The notes below the pieces were generated by a model. That model had not been told where the DNA came from. It searched no databases and saw only the letters and a list, made by a program, of their open reading frames with translations. Below, piece by piece: positions 11,750-21,249 of a stretch of 64,000 bases of DNA (position 1 is the first letter of the stretch; every line of letters begins with the position of its first letter). Location of the stretch: positions 17,598,042 through 17,662,041 of the forward strand of contig JAJEKV010000008.1 in the NCBI GenBank assembly GCA_021234155.1. The letters are read 5' to 3'. This DNA is from Isoetes taiwanensis. Lineage: Eukaryota; Streptophyta; Lycopodiopsida; Isoetales; Isoetaceae. Both the position numbers and the translations under genes were made by a program.

Positions 11750-12235
11750 AAATTGGACCCCATCCCAAGATAGCGATCTTCTTGGATATTAATTGGTCAT
11801 CAATTTGTTCCCCATGTTCACTCGGCATGTTAGCCCATCTCCTTGGCTCAAATTGGGCGGCACCCAATTTGGGATACCCCCATGTTCACTCAAAGATGTT
11901 AGCCCTCAGATCTTCTTGATATCAAATTGGGCGCCCAATTTGGGATGCCCCCCATGTTCACTCAAAGATGTTAGCCTCTGCAGATCAAATTGGGCCCCTC
12001 CATGTCACTCAGCATGTTAGCCCCGCATCTTCTTGATATCAAATTGGGCGGGCCCAATTTGGGATGCCCCCATGTTCACTCAAAGATGTTAGCCTCAGAT
12101 CTCCTTGGCTATCAAATTGGGCGGGTGCCCAATTTGGGATGCCTCCTGCACTCAAAGATGTTAGATTGCATCCCCGGCTATCAAATTGGGCGGGCGCCCA
12201 ATTTGGGATGGCCCCCATGTGCATTGCCCCCCATG
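11750..12235. repeat. Palindrome array C (about 60-73 bp units), copy 1, probably intronic
   Basis: Units are the AAATTGGGC-(GGGC/GGGT)-GCCCAATTT core, then TTGGGATGCCCCCCATGTTC, ACTCAGCATGTTAGCC and CTTCTTGGATATC. Copy 1 has about six units, several with shortened loops (for example GGGC deleted near 11,925). The array lies between a donor-like site and the CAG acceptor at 12,312-12,314, so it is probably inside an intron of the flanking gene. Confidence 0.9.
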
Positions 12236-12314
12236 TGCATTGCATGTTAGCTTGTGCATTGCTCAATTTTGAGACCATATACTTCAAATATGCTAAGTTT
12301 ACTATGTTGTGCAG

Positions 12315-13372
12315 GATTGGCTCGCTATAGCAAAGCAGACTTTGAAGAAACTTAGCATGCGAGATTATGATTACTTCGTATACTTGGATGACGAATCTTG
12401 GAATATGTGCCTGCAAGTGGCTCAGTTGTTCTATGAAGACCAACTAAAAGACGAATTAGGTGAAACGATAATGGTTAAGGACCGGCTGAGAATGTTCACG
12501 AATAACAAGTGCCGACCTTTAAAGTCCATGCATCCAATGGATTTGCAAAGACTGTTGACAGAGATCATGACAGGCACCATGTACATCAAGACCACCAAAA
12601 ATTACACTGGAAGGCGTGTCATGAAAATCCGTGTGGGGGAACTGAAGAAGATTGGCACTGTCGAGCGGGCACTCCTTAAATATCTAAAAGATGTAAAGAA
12701 GCTCAAAGTTGACAACATGGCAGATTTGCGAAAAATTCATCCAATATTCACGGAAAATTTGATGTTAATGTTCGCCAACAGTGTGGGTGATTGGGTTGAT
12801 AGCCGCAAGGAGGCAGAAAAGCTTAACCTTCCAAAGGCTCTTGTCCTAAAGGTTAATGAATATCTTCGTGGACCGGTGGAAGAGGGATCTAAATCATTCA
12901 AATGCTACCGTGTCAGTCCTCTAGGGATGTCAGTTGATGTGGTCAATACCTCTGCTCGTTTTATCGGATGTGATTTCAGAAATATCAAGAAATGGAGCAT
13001 GGAAGAATACCAGAAGTTCTTGGACCAGATCAGTGTACTAACAGACCAGCAACTATATTGGATCACGATCTTTATCAGTCCAGATCGTTTGAGTGAGTGC
13101 TTGTCCACCATGAAGACGATAGACGGAGATAGTCGTGTATGGGTGGGAGCGTACCAAGATCCTAAAAAGAGAAACCCTTCCTCTCGTGTTCGCGAGCTGC
13201 AGACTCTTGTTCTGGTAATGTATGTGGCCAGAGATCAAGCAGCTGCCCCTCCTATGCATGACCTGAATCTATGCTTCAAAAGACCATCCTCAAAAGTATG
13301 CGAAGTTTCCGCATCACTTGAAAGAAGTGGAGGACATAGAGAAGAACCTCCCCGATCATGAGTGCGCAGCAG
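12315..13372 (+). CDS. Large exon of unknown protein with a possible degenerate N6/N4 DNA-methyltransferase-like fold, copy 1
   Basis: The exon opens after TTGTGCAG at 12,314 and stays open for about 320 codons. It begins DWLAIAKQTLKKLSMRDYDY, then FVYLDDESWNMCLQVAQLFY. The second half (SARFIGCDFRNIKKWSMEEY, FLDQISVLTDQQLYWITIFI, SRVWVGAYQDPKKRN, ETLVLVMYV-like TLVLVMYVA) has the order seen in N6/N4 MTases: a strand ending in the catalytic loop, a W-x-x-E-Y segment, then strand and YxDPxKRN. The DPPY/W loop itself is not conserved (GCDF), so activity is doubtful. A one-base frame change near 13,277 precedes DHPQKYAKFPHHLKEVEDIE, and a donor (GCAG/GTAACA) follows at 13,373. The first 200 codons are identical in copy 2 except for few changes. 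Confidence 0.5.
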
Positions 13373-13439
13373 GTAACATGGTTTAAACTTGTGTCTCTGT
13401 CCATTTCTTTTCAATATCACTTATAACGGTTGTCTACAT

Positions 13440-14260
13440 TCCTTCAAAGATACCGGGTTGTATCGACCTTGGGGTGATAAGAGTGCGCGCAGAGGCGCTG
13501 GTGCTCTTATGCCACATCAATTGATTCCGTGACATGCACATACCTAGTGCGGAAATTTATGTTAGAGGGTTGCGCTGTCCCGGATTTCTTCTCCGAGGAT
13601 CATTTAGCCGCAACTTTGTGCTAAGGGTATAAAGTTACCGCTTTGAGATTGATGAGACTATGCCGCTTAAACTTGTTCAGATTTTTAATCAACTCAAGTA
13701 ATGCCGACGAAAGAAATCGAGAGCCCGTGCTTTGCAAAAATAGCAGAGGGGAAAAAGAAAGCAAATGGCTCCAAGGCATCGACAAGATCGACCACTACTC
13801 CACCTCCTTGTCCATTCCCCGCACAAACAAAGGCAAGAGTTGCAATCCACTCCTCCTGATGTCTAAGGATTTTGTCACGCACCATTTGAGAAAGGTGGCA
13901 GTTTTGGAGCAAAGGACATGTCTTTCTTTAGAAAGAAGAAGGAGAACATTAATGCTTTGGCTGGCACTACACTAGTGTGCACCCAAGATGTGGTCGAGGG
14001 TAACTCAAGTTTACGCAGCTACTCCTCAAGGATCAAGAACCTCTCGCTGTATTGAGACACAAGAAGCTCAAACCTGTGGGACTAGGAGGAGGTTGAGGTT
14101 GAGAAGGAGGATGAGGTTGAGAAGGACGATGAGGTTGAAAAGGACGTTGATGAGGTTGAGAAGGAGGTTGAGAATGGTTGAGGGTGATGACACTACACTA
14201 ACCAAATTAAGAATTCCCTCGCCCGCATGGAGCCCCCGGGCAAGCGGCACATGGAGGGGG
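13440..14260 (+). pseudogene. C-terminal exons of the same unknown gene, with DEVEK acidic repeat, copy 1
   Basis: Copy 2 reads this block better: KLLAFEIDETMPLKLVRIFN followed by QLRQFAGRKKSR. AFEIDE resembles the last strand of DNA methyltransferases, where a bound-cofactor Glu/Asp follows, but this is an inference. The end is a 15-bp tandem repeat (GATGAGGTTGAGAAG-like) at 14,092-14,180, coding DEVEK repeats in one frame. A stop follows in all frames by about 14,260. Frames are broken at several points in copy 1 (near 13,490, 13,620, 13,700). Confidence 0.4.
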
Positions 14261-14357
14261 AGAACAAAGTGAAGTTGGTCACACCGCTATGTCACCGGAA
14301 GGTGGATGACCCTTAAGCATTTTATGTTGTCATAAGATCCTTTTTGCTACCACAAGG

Positions 14358-14392
14358 GTGGAAATTGGGCTGCGCCCAATTTCGCACCCTCT
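14358..14392. repeat. Solitary palindrome core downstream of the gene, copy 1
   Basis: GGAAATTGGGC followed by GCCCAATTTCGCACC is a single, partly shortened copy of the core of arrays A-C. The copy 2 equivalent (52,398-52,425) has the full loop GGGT. It lies about 100 bp after the last coding block. Confidence 0.75.
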
Positions 14393-14644
14393 GCAGACTC
14401 CTCAAATGTATATGGTTTTAGAGTCAACTTGAATAAAATAACTTATGTACATGAACCAAGAAAACAAATACATGTCTAATATTTTTGTATTACTTTCCAA
14501 GTTGTTTCCAATATTAATTAACCAACAGCTTGGTATTCTTTACATAAAGAAAATACATAGGTCTTACAGACATGGCTAATTCAACACAAATATACTAGAT
14601 AATAGACAAACATATAATATAAAAGACCAAAGCTTCACCAATGC

Positions 14645-15110
14645 CCAGCTCAACCTAAATAAGATCCCCCCCTGATCAACTCATCAACATGACTTCGACC
14701 GTATTGATCCAAACTACCATCCAAGTCTTTGAGAGAGTGACCATCACCGCCGACGACGAGCTTGGTTACCAAACCTTCGAAGTTGTCTACTTTGCTTCTT
14801 GTAAAGCTTTTAAACAGAGGTCTGAACGTGTTGTGCATCCAAACGCCCTCCATTTTTAGCAGCCTTTTAATGCCTTTGCCCTCAGAATACAAATAAGCTT
14901 CAATGGTATGAGGCGTGCCTCCAACCCCACCCTACCGAAGTTCTTCCTCGCCGCCATCCTTTACCAACCCATCCCCTTTGAGGAGCCTCGGAATTGGGCA
15001 CTAACTTCTCTCGCTCGGCTCTGGTTCATCTCGCTTTTGTACTTCCACCGCAAATCGATTCGCATGGGCTAAGATTGCCTCACTAATATGAGACCGCATT
15101 TTTGATGGTG
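14645..15110 (-). pseudogene. Conserved minus-strand coding block, unknown, copy 1
   Basis: Not recognised. The minus strand reads KMEGVWMHNTFRPLF, then a diverged stretch, then KLVVGGDGHSLKDLDGSLDQ and SHVDELIRGG. In copy 2 the same block (52,690-53,100) reads MEDVWMHNTFRPLFKKLYKK and KLVVSSGHSLKDLDDWLD, with an upstream part MRIGVKVEVQNEMNQNRTRE. Substitutions that keep the protein sense in both copies suggest real coding origin. It converges with the plus-strand gene. Confidence 0.4.
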
Positions 15111-15539
15111 AGTCCATGTCTCATACCGCGGTCACCATTCCGAAAGTGACCTGAAATGAATCTAAGAGACCGAATGAAGGTGCTTGCACGAAGAGATTGA
15201 ATGAAGAGACAATGAAGAGACTGGATGAAGGGACCTCCTATCTCACCTACTTGCACGATTCCCGAAATTGTGGCTCATTTTAATAACAAGAAATGACGAA
15301 ATCTAAAAATTCGCCTTGGCTTCCACTACCCGCCATGTCGCCTACCGCATTTAATCCGAAGCATTTTTTTTCCTCATCATCATGTCACTATTTTCAACAA
15401 AATACCCTATATTCTTACGACTGGCGATCATTTGAGATATTTGTGGACTTGTGGAAAGTCCATAAATAATGAAACTGTGCTTATGTGCAATATTGAGGAT
15501 ATACAATTGCTGATTCACAACACACAAACACATGAACAT

Positions 15540-15790
15540 GAGAAATATGACATATGACATGCATAATATACAGTATATGACATATTATACATGCAACACC
15601 CCTAATCCAAGAAATGCAAAGTAACCAATAACCTGTAATGTATATCAATGTGACATATGGCACAACCCCGCACAACATTGGGCATGACAAAGAGATTAAA
15701 ATATATGTTATGACAAACATGACATATGACAAACACATGATATATGACACATACGACATATGTGACATATGGCACAAGACACACAAAAAT
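15540..15790. repeat. CATATG-rich repeat cluster, copy 1
   Basis: The words GACATATGACA, ATATATGACA and GTGACATATGGCACAA recur about ten times in 250 bp. Similar CATATG-rich stretches in reverse sense lie at 18,640-18,805 and 20,580-20,740; GACATATGTGACA occurs here directly and there as its complement. The pair may mark ends of a composite element. Confidence 0.6.
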
Positions 15791-15806
15791 GAATAAGTCA
15801 CTTATG

Positions 15807-16370
15807 TCTCTGAGCGTTTTCCCTGAGCGCCGCCTTCCCTGAGCGCCTGGACTTCTGGCGCTTGGGCTTATTGGATGCGTTGGTTTTCAGCTTCAGCGGT
15901 GCCCTCACGGCCACCGCCTTCTCGCAGATCGCTATGGGGGTTTTGGGACTCACCGCTTCGGGGCAAAATCTTATGGTCTAGTGGTTTGATCGAAGTTACT
16001 CAGGGGTCGCACTGTGATCTCTCGACGAAGATCTATTTGCCCCGGTTTCAAAGGAGAGGATGGAGGTTTAGCTGCATGAGTCCGCACCAAAGATTTCGGC
16101 ACCTAGTCTGAAGAGGTTACGCCGGGGCGCTTTGTTGAAGTTCTGTTTGTTGGAGGTATGCTTGTTGCTTTTTGCAAAGAAAGATAGCTTTTGATCCGTG
16201 GTCATCATGGCAACGGTTTTCCCTCAAAGGGGTTTTTAATCCCGCCATGGTGCTCACGCAGCTTCGCCCATGCAATGTATTTTTGTTTTCTTTGTACTTG
16301 TGGTCGCATGTCCTTCGTGACGCTGCCTTTGTGGTGCGACGTAAAAATATACTTCCTTCCTTCCTTCCTT
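15807..16370. mobile_element. Copy-1-specific 0.56 kb segment with (TTCC)n tail
   Basis: Copy 2 (58,480-58,495) runs straight from CACTTATGT to CCTTAAAGCTC, while copy 1 has this segment in between. It is GC-richer than its surroundings, starts CTCTGAGCGTTTTCC and ends in five TTCC units. This could be a retroposed fragment with a simple-repeat tail. No target duplication is visible, so a deletion in copy 2 is also possible. Confidence 0.5.
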
Positions 16371-16732
16371 CCTTAAAGCTCAAAATCTTTTGTTGTGCCT
16401 CTTCACTATTTTGTTTAAGTATTACTAGTAAACACGTGTCTGTCATTGTTGGGCATAAGCAGGAATGTGGTATTTATATGGTCTTCCAATGTGAAATTGA
16501 TTATTCATAGTCTAACAATAAATAACATATATAGAAAGTTATCATCTGCAAATATCTGACCAATATAAACAACCAACGCTTAAAAATTCAAACCATACAA
16601 TCAATGTAAATTCACAACCTACAAATATCTTGTTTTTTTGCACCATTTCATCTTAGATGCTAGCTAGTTTAATAAAATTTAAATCAAGACAAAACTAGAA
16701 AATTAGTTGCTAACGACATTGTGTAGATTACG

Positions 16733-17044
16733 TGTTTTTTGTTTTGTCCATATTCCAAGGTAAAGAAAGCAATTTTAGAGTGCATACCGTATCTATACAC
16801 AAAAGATCTATTTGCAACAATAGAAAATTGCTTCATCTTTTTTCTTTTCTTTTGAAGGAGCAAGAGAGCCTGATTATTTCATGAGGAGTAGAAGCAAAAA
16901 TGAACGCTCTATTTCTCGAGATCTATTTGTTTTGATTTTTGTATAGCTTGTGGTCAAGGTCCAAAGATTTTTATGAAGTTTTGTTGGACTTCAAATATAG
17001 GCCATGGTTGTGTTTGATTGGAATTTGTTTTGGCTAGTTTTCAA
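16733..17044. repeat. 0.3 kb direct repeat, left member, copy 1
   Basis: About 310 bp (from TGTTTTGTCCATATTCC to TTGTTTTGGCTAGTTTTC) recurs at 17,702-18,002 with a small internal difference (the ATACACAAAAG insertion). The pair flanks the small-peptide gene, and both members occur again in copy 2 (58,853-59,160 and 59,825-60,122). Confidence 0.85.
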
Positions 17045-17330
17045 AGAGAAGAAGAGAGGAAGGGTGGGAGAGGAAGATGAGGAATAATATGGCAGCCACC
17101 ATGATGTCTCCCAATTTGGATTTTGCAAAATAGAGGGTCAAAATGGTTAAACATTGAAAGAATAATGTTAGAATTAGCTTTGATAAGAAACTTGGAGAAT
17201 CTAAAGTCAAATGTTTTTATTAGTCACGTTTTGGGATTTTTTTAATAGACAAAAAAGCGCAAACATTAATAAAGGCTATCGAAAATATATTCCTAGCATT
17301 ACTTTTTCCCTTTGGAATTGAGTTGAGATC

Positions 17331-17564
17331 ATGGATACCAAAATTTTGCCAGAATGACAATGCTACCGCTTTTAATGTTGTAGGTGCAACACCATATGAT
17401 AGTCAAGATGATCTTTGTGACCACAACTTACATGGAACCGTAACAAACAAGGAGTTCACAATTGTAAGGGAAAATATTATGCTTACCGTGGTTTGGGATG
17501 TGATAATAAACGTAAGTTTAGTCAAAAAACCCATGGAGGTTGTTGCTATACGTATAATATATAG
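17331..17564 (+). pseudogene. Small secreted cysteine-rich peptide gene, broken copy
   Basis: This is the copy 1 version of the gene at 59,447-59,683. Three single-base losses against copy 2 (after ATGGATACCAAAATT, in CTACCGC for CTACTGC plus one T fewer, and in GGAACCG for GGAACTGG) shift the frame in the signal peptide and mid region; the last third (HN-C-KGKYYAYRGLGC) returns to the original frame. Two of the three changes sit at CTG trinucleotides, so they could be consensus errors. Flanks are otherwise almost identical to copy 2. Confidence 0.6.
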
Positions 17565-17701
17565 AAACATATTCATATCCATATTCGTATAACATGAGCA
17601 TATGTTATCTACCGATATGTTATGATTTCCTTTGATATATTATCAAAGTAATATACACTAGTAATGGTGGGCTTTTACCACAATGTGTTATATTACGTGA
17701 T

Positions 17702-18002
17702 GTTCTTTGTTTTTTGTTTTGTCCATATCCCAAGGTAAAGAAAGCAATTTTAGAGTGCATGCCATATCTATTTGCAACAATAGAAAATTGCTTCATCTTT
17801 TTTCTTTTCTTTTGAAGGAGCAAGAGAGCTTGATTATTTCATGAGGAGTAGAAGCAAAAATGAACACTCTGTTTGTCGAGATCTATTTGTTTTGATTTTT
17901 GTATAGCTTGTGGTCAAGGTCCAAAGATTTTTATGAAGTTTTGTTGGACTTCAAATATAGGCCAAGATTGTGTTTAACTGGAATTTGTTTTGGCTAGTTT
18001 TC
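17702..18002. repeat. 0.3 kb direct repeat, right member, copy 1
   Basis: Second copy of the 16,733-17,044 repeat in the same orientation. It runs straight into the block at 18,009 (TTTCTGGGTTTTTGAGG). Confidence 0.85.
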
Positions 18003-18008
18003 AATACC

Positions 18009-18803
18009 TTTCTGGGTTTTTGAGGAAAATCTTAATGGGAAACAGTCGCCAACGCTCTCGAGAAGTGGCTGCAGTGCCTGAACAAGAATGAAAATAACTT
18101 GAAATACGTCACCCCAAATCAAGAGTTGAAGCACCAAACAAGGAAATGCTTGACCATTAACATATGGCACCCGAGAATTTTCCAATAAACAGGATGATGA
18201 GGCACCCCCAAGGATGAAACATGACCCCGTGCCTTGTGACAACCAAGATACTCCCAAAAGTAACCCACAAAGTCAAGGCTGAAAAAGGAGAATGACCCAT
18301 CAAGGAGTTTAGGTGCCTTGCACTATAGTACAATATAGTATCAAAAGAATAATAAGGCTCGGAGACCCGTGATCGCGGTCGAAAAGAAACAACAAATACC
18401 GATCGATAGGGAGCCGTCCATGAATGACCATTGCGAAAAAAACCACCTTGATATATATACCACCTTGATCATGTCTATTTTCTCTTTTTTCTTTGTAGAC
18501 ATCTACATTGTCTAGGGCTAGTTGGAATAGTTTATACATATTCTATACAAGTTTGCTTATTTCTTGGTTTAGTAAATTTTGGTCCAAATTTTTGTTATAT
18601 ATGCTTTGTTTATGCCTTTATAAGATAAGTAGACTATCTTGACCTCGTAGTGACACGCGTCATATGATATGTCTAAATTCTCGCCAACATATGTGAGATA
18701 ATAAATGACAAATTTGATATATATCACACGTTTTACTTCTGACAACAATCATATGTTATATTTGTCATGTCACATATTGTCGTTACATGTCATATGACAT
18801 GAA
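18009..18803. repeat. Interspersed repeat R, first member (split), copy 1
   Basis: 18,009-18,130 matches 20,235-20,356 and 18,530-18,803 matches 20,460-20,738 (ending ACATGTCATATGACATGA). The first member has about 400 bp extra in the middle. Both end at the same CATATG-rich terminus. They flank the transporter pseudogene and the MITE, so they may be terminal repeats of a composite element, or a simple local duplication. Confidence 0.7.
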
Positions 18804-19229
18804 GGGTCATATGCGTCATCAGTGTTTTGCATTATCATGTTCCAAAACTTGCTCTTGCCCTTGCAGAATGAGTTATGAACTCACTCAGTTTGGGTATTAG
18901 GCACACACGAAGGTCAATTGCAAAAGAGTAAAATTGCATTTTGATACCAAGTATGTGGCTAAATTCCATTTTGGTACCAAGTATGAGAATGTGTATGTGG
19001 CTCTTAGTGATTTGCAAAAGGACAAATTCTGAAAGTTAAAATAGCCAAAAATATTCCAGTGGATAAGGTCAACTCAGTAAGTCAAGAAGTCAACTTTTAG
19101 ACTCAAACTAAAGCTACATGAAATATAGAAGTCAAAGATGCACTATAAGTTAAAAGATAAAGATTTAAACAATTTGTTTCATTTTAAGAGAATGTTTTGT
19201 TTAATATGTTTCTAATTGTACATATGCAG

Positions 19230-19617
19230 GTGTCGGCACAACAATTGGATTTGACATTTTTGTCGTGGCTGGGACAGTTGCGCGGGAGAAAACACGGCCT
19301 GCTCTTACTATATCATTCTTCATTGCAGACTTAGCTGCAGCGTTATCGATACTTTGTTATCGTGAGATTGCTAGTCGTTTTCCTTGTGCAAATAATGCAT
19401 ACCATTACGCACATATATGTATTGGAGAAGGGTAATTCTCTTGCTTGCAGATTTCTATACTAATGATTTCCAAGTAAGGATAATTTTTATCTTTTTTATT
19501 GTAGACTTGCATGGCTTGTTAATTGGGCACTTATACTTGAATAAGATATTGAGGGGGCAACTGCAGCAAGAGGCATTTCTCCAAATTTGATATACTTCAG
19601 CACCTTTGAACCAAACT
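19230..19617 (+). pseudogene. Cationic amino acid transporter (CAT, APC superfamily) fragment, copy 1
   Basis: CAT proteins carry basic amino acids across the plasma or vacuolar membrane. Exon 1 (19,230-19,431, after ATATGCAG) reads VGTTIGFDIFVVAGTVAREK, then RPALTISFFIADLAAALSIL, then YREIASRFPCANNAYHYAHI and CIGEG, the TM1-TM3 region. Exon 2 (from 19,505, after TTTATTGTAG) reads LAWLVNWALILE, then TAA where the family has Tyr, then GATAARGISPNL. The splice sites still look good. Only this internal piece of a gene with many more exons is present. The stop is shared with copy 2, so it predates the duplication. Confidence 0.75.
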
Positions 19618-19642
19618 TTACTTCATAACTTTATTTTAGTAG

Positions 19643-19961
19643 GGGGTGAAAGCATGCTATGGTGTACCACTTTTGGAACCCTCAAAAGTACCTATACTGG
19701 GTACTTTTAAAACTAGTACTTTCTGTTTTTTCTTCCTATTAAAATCAATCCAAAATTTTTGAATTGAAGGTCAATAAAAAATGAATCTATAATATTAGAG
19801 CATAACAATACTATTAGAGAGTAAAATGAATGAATCAACTCTTAAACTTATTGTTTATTGAGACATTTATTCAAGTTCCCAGTACCCAGTGCTGGGTACT
19901 TTTCTGGGTTCGCACTCCTCAAAAAGAACTTTAGATGGTACACCCTAGCATGCTTTCACTC
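19643..19961. mobile_element. MITE with about 26-bp terminal inverted repeats and TAG target duplication, copy 1
   Basis: The left end reads GGGTGAAAGCATGCTATGG and the right end is the complement of GAGTGAAAGCATGCTAGGG. TAG lies directly outside on both sides (19,640-19,642 and 19,962-19,964). There is no coding capacity. Inside, CAGTACCCAGTGCTGGGTAC forms a second hairpin. A 3-bp TNG/TNA target and terminal GGG would fit a PIF/Harbinger-like MITE, but superfamily is uncertain. It lies just 3' of the transporter fragment and was present before the duplication. Confidence 0.75.
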
Positions 19962-20234
19962 TAGGACATTCCTAGAATGGGTCCTATAATACAACTAGGT
20001 CATAAGTGAAGTGGTGTTCTCATTGAGCTCTTTGAAACACTGAATACAAATTGGATCCCCGTGCCAAGGGGTAGGAATATTGAAAAGCTTGAAAGAATGC
20101 TCCAAAACTAGACAATCATCGAAAGCATGTCGAAAATTAAAGAATACAAGATAAAAGACGAATATCCACCGCGTAGGCTAAGCAAATGTGAGAAGACCAG
20201 TGACAACTTCTCATCGGGGTGAAAAACCCCACCC

Positions 20235-20738
20235 TTCTGAATTTTTGAGGAAAAGGTTAATGGGAAACAGTCGCCAACGCTCTTGAGAAATGCCTGCAGT
20301 GCCAGAACAAGAATGGAAATAACTTGAAATACGTCACCCCAAACCAAGAGTTGAAGATTAAAAAAATGCCAAATCTTAGGTCATATAAAATCATCAATCA
20401 TCATAGCTTGTAGCTTATCCTTTCAGGATTTTTTGAGCTAATGACATTAGCTCTCTATAATTTATACATATTCTATATAAGTTTTCGTATTTCTTGGTTT
20501 AGTAAATTTTGGTCCAGCCTTTTCTGTTATACATGCTTGGTTTATGCCTTTATAAGATAAGTAGACTATCTTAACCTGTAAGTGACACGTGTCATATGAT
20601 ATGTCTAAATTCTCATTGAACATATGTGAGATAATAAATGACAAATTTGACATATGTCACATGTTTTACTTCTAACAACAATCATATGTTATATTTGTCA
20701 CATATGTCATATATTGTCGTTACATGTCATATGACATG
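20235..20738. repeat. Interspersed repeat R, second member, copy 1
   Basis: Partner of 18,009-18,803. The first 120 bp (CTTCTGAATTTTTGAGG to CCAAGAGTTGAAG) and the last 280 bp are about 90% alike. The downstream flank switches abruptly to the GC-rich hairpin island. Confidence 0.7.
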
Positions 20739-20759
20739 ATAGCGCCCACTTTATTGGCT

Positions 20760-21240
20760 CCCGAAACTGACTCATCAGGCCAACCGGGTTCGCTTGGGCG
20801 AACCCCAAAAATTCGCCCAGGCGAACCCGCACGAATTGACGCGGGCGGCGCGGGGCGCTATGCCCCGGTGGCGATTGCTACCGGTTCGCCTCAGCGAACC
20901 CCAAACCGGGTTAGTACGGGCTATCGGGTATGATGGCATGGCAGCAGAGCATGGCAGCATTTATTGGCGAAACCGGGCCGGGTTCGCCAACCCAACCCAC
21001 TAGCGGGGCCTCGCGATGGCAAAGCCGCATCTTTACCGGACCCGTGGTACGCACTCGGTTACATTTATTAATACGCCGGGTTCAGCGAACCTAATCGGCA
21101 GGGGCCGCAAGCATGGCGGTGCATTGATTCTACCGGCTCTGGCCGGATTCTCTTCGGGATTCTCCGTATTACACGACCGGGAGGGTTCGGCCTCGCTAAT
21201 CCTCCACCCGCATGAGCTTCTAAAATAGCCGCATGAGCCC
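20760..21240. repeat. GC-rich island with repeated GGTTCGC/GCGAACC hairpins, copy 1
   Basis: Short hairpins of the type GGTTCGC-(few nt)-GCGAACC recur at least five times (about 20,786-20,810, 20,814-20,830, 20,881-20,900, 20,978-20,997, 21,078-21,092). The block is far richer in GC than both flanks. No gene was recognised in any frame. The copy 2 counterpart (62,890-63,310) keeps the flanks but is strongly altered inside. Confidence 0.7.
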
Positions 21241-21249
21241 TGGCCCACC

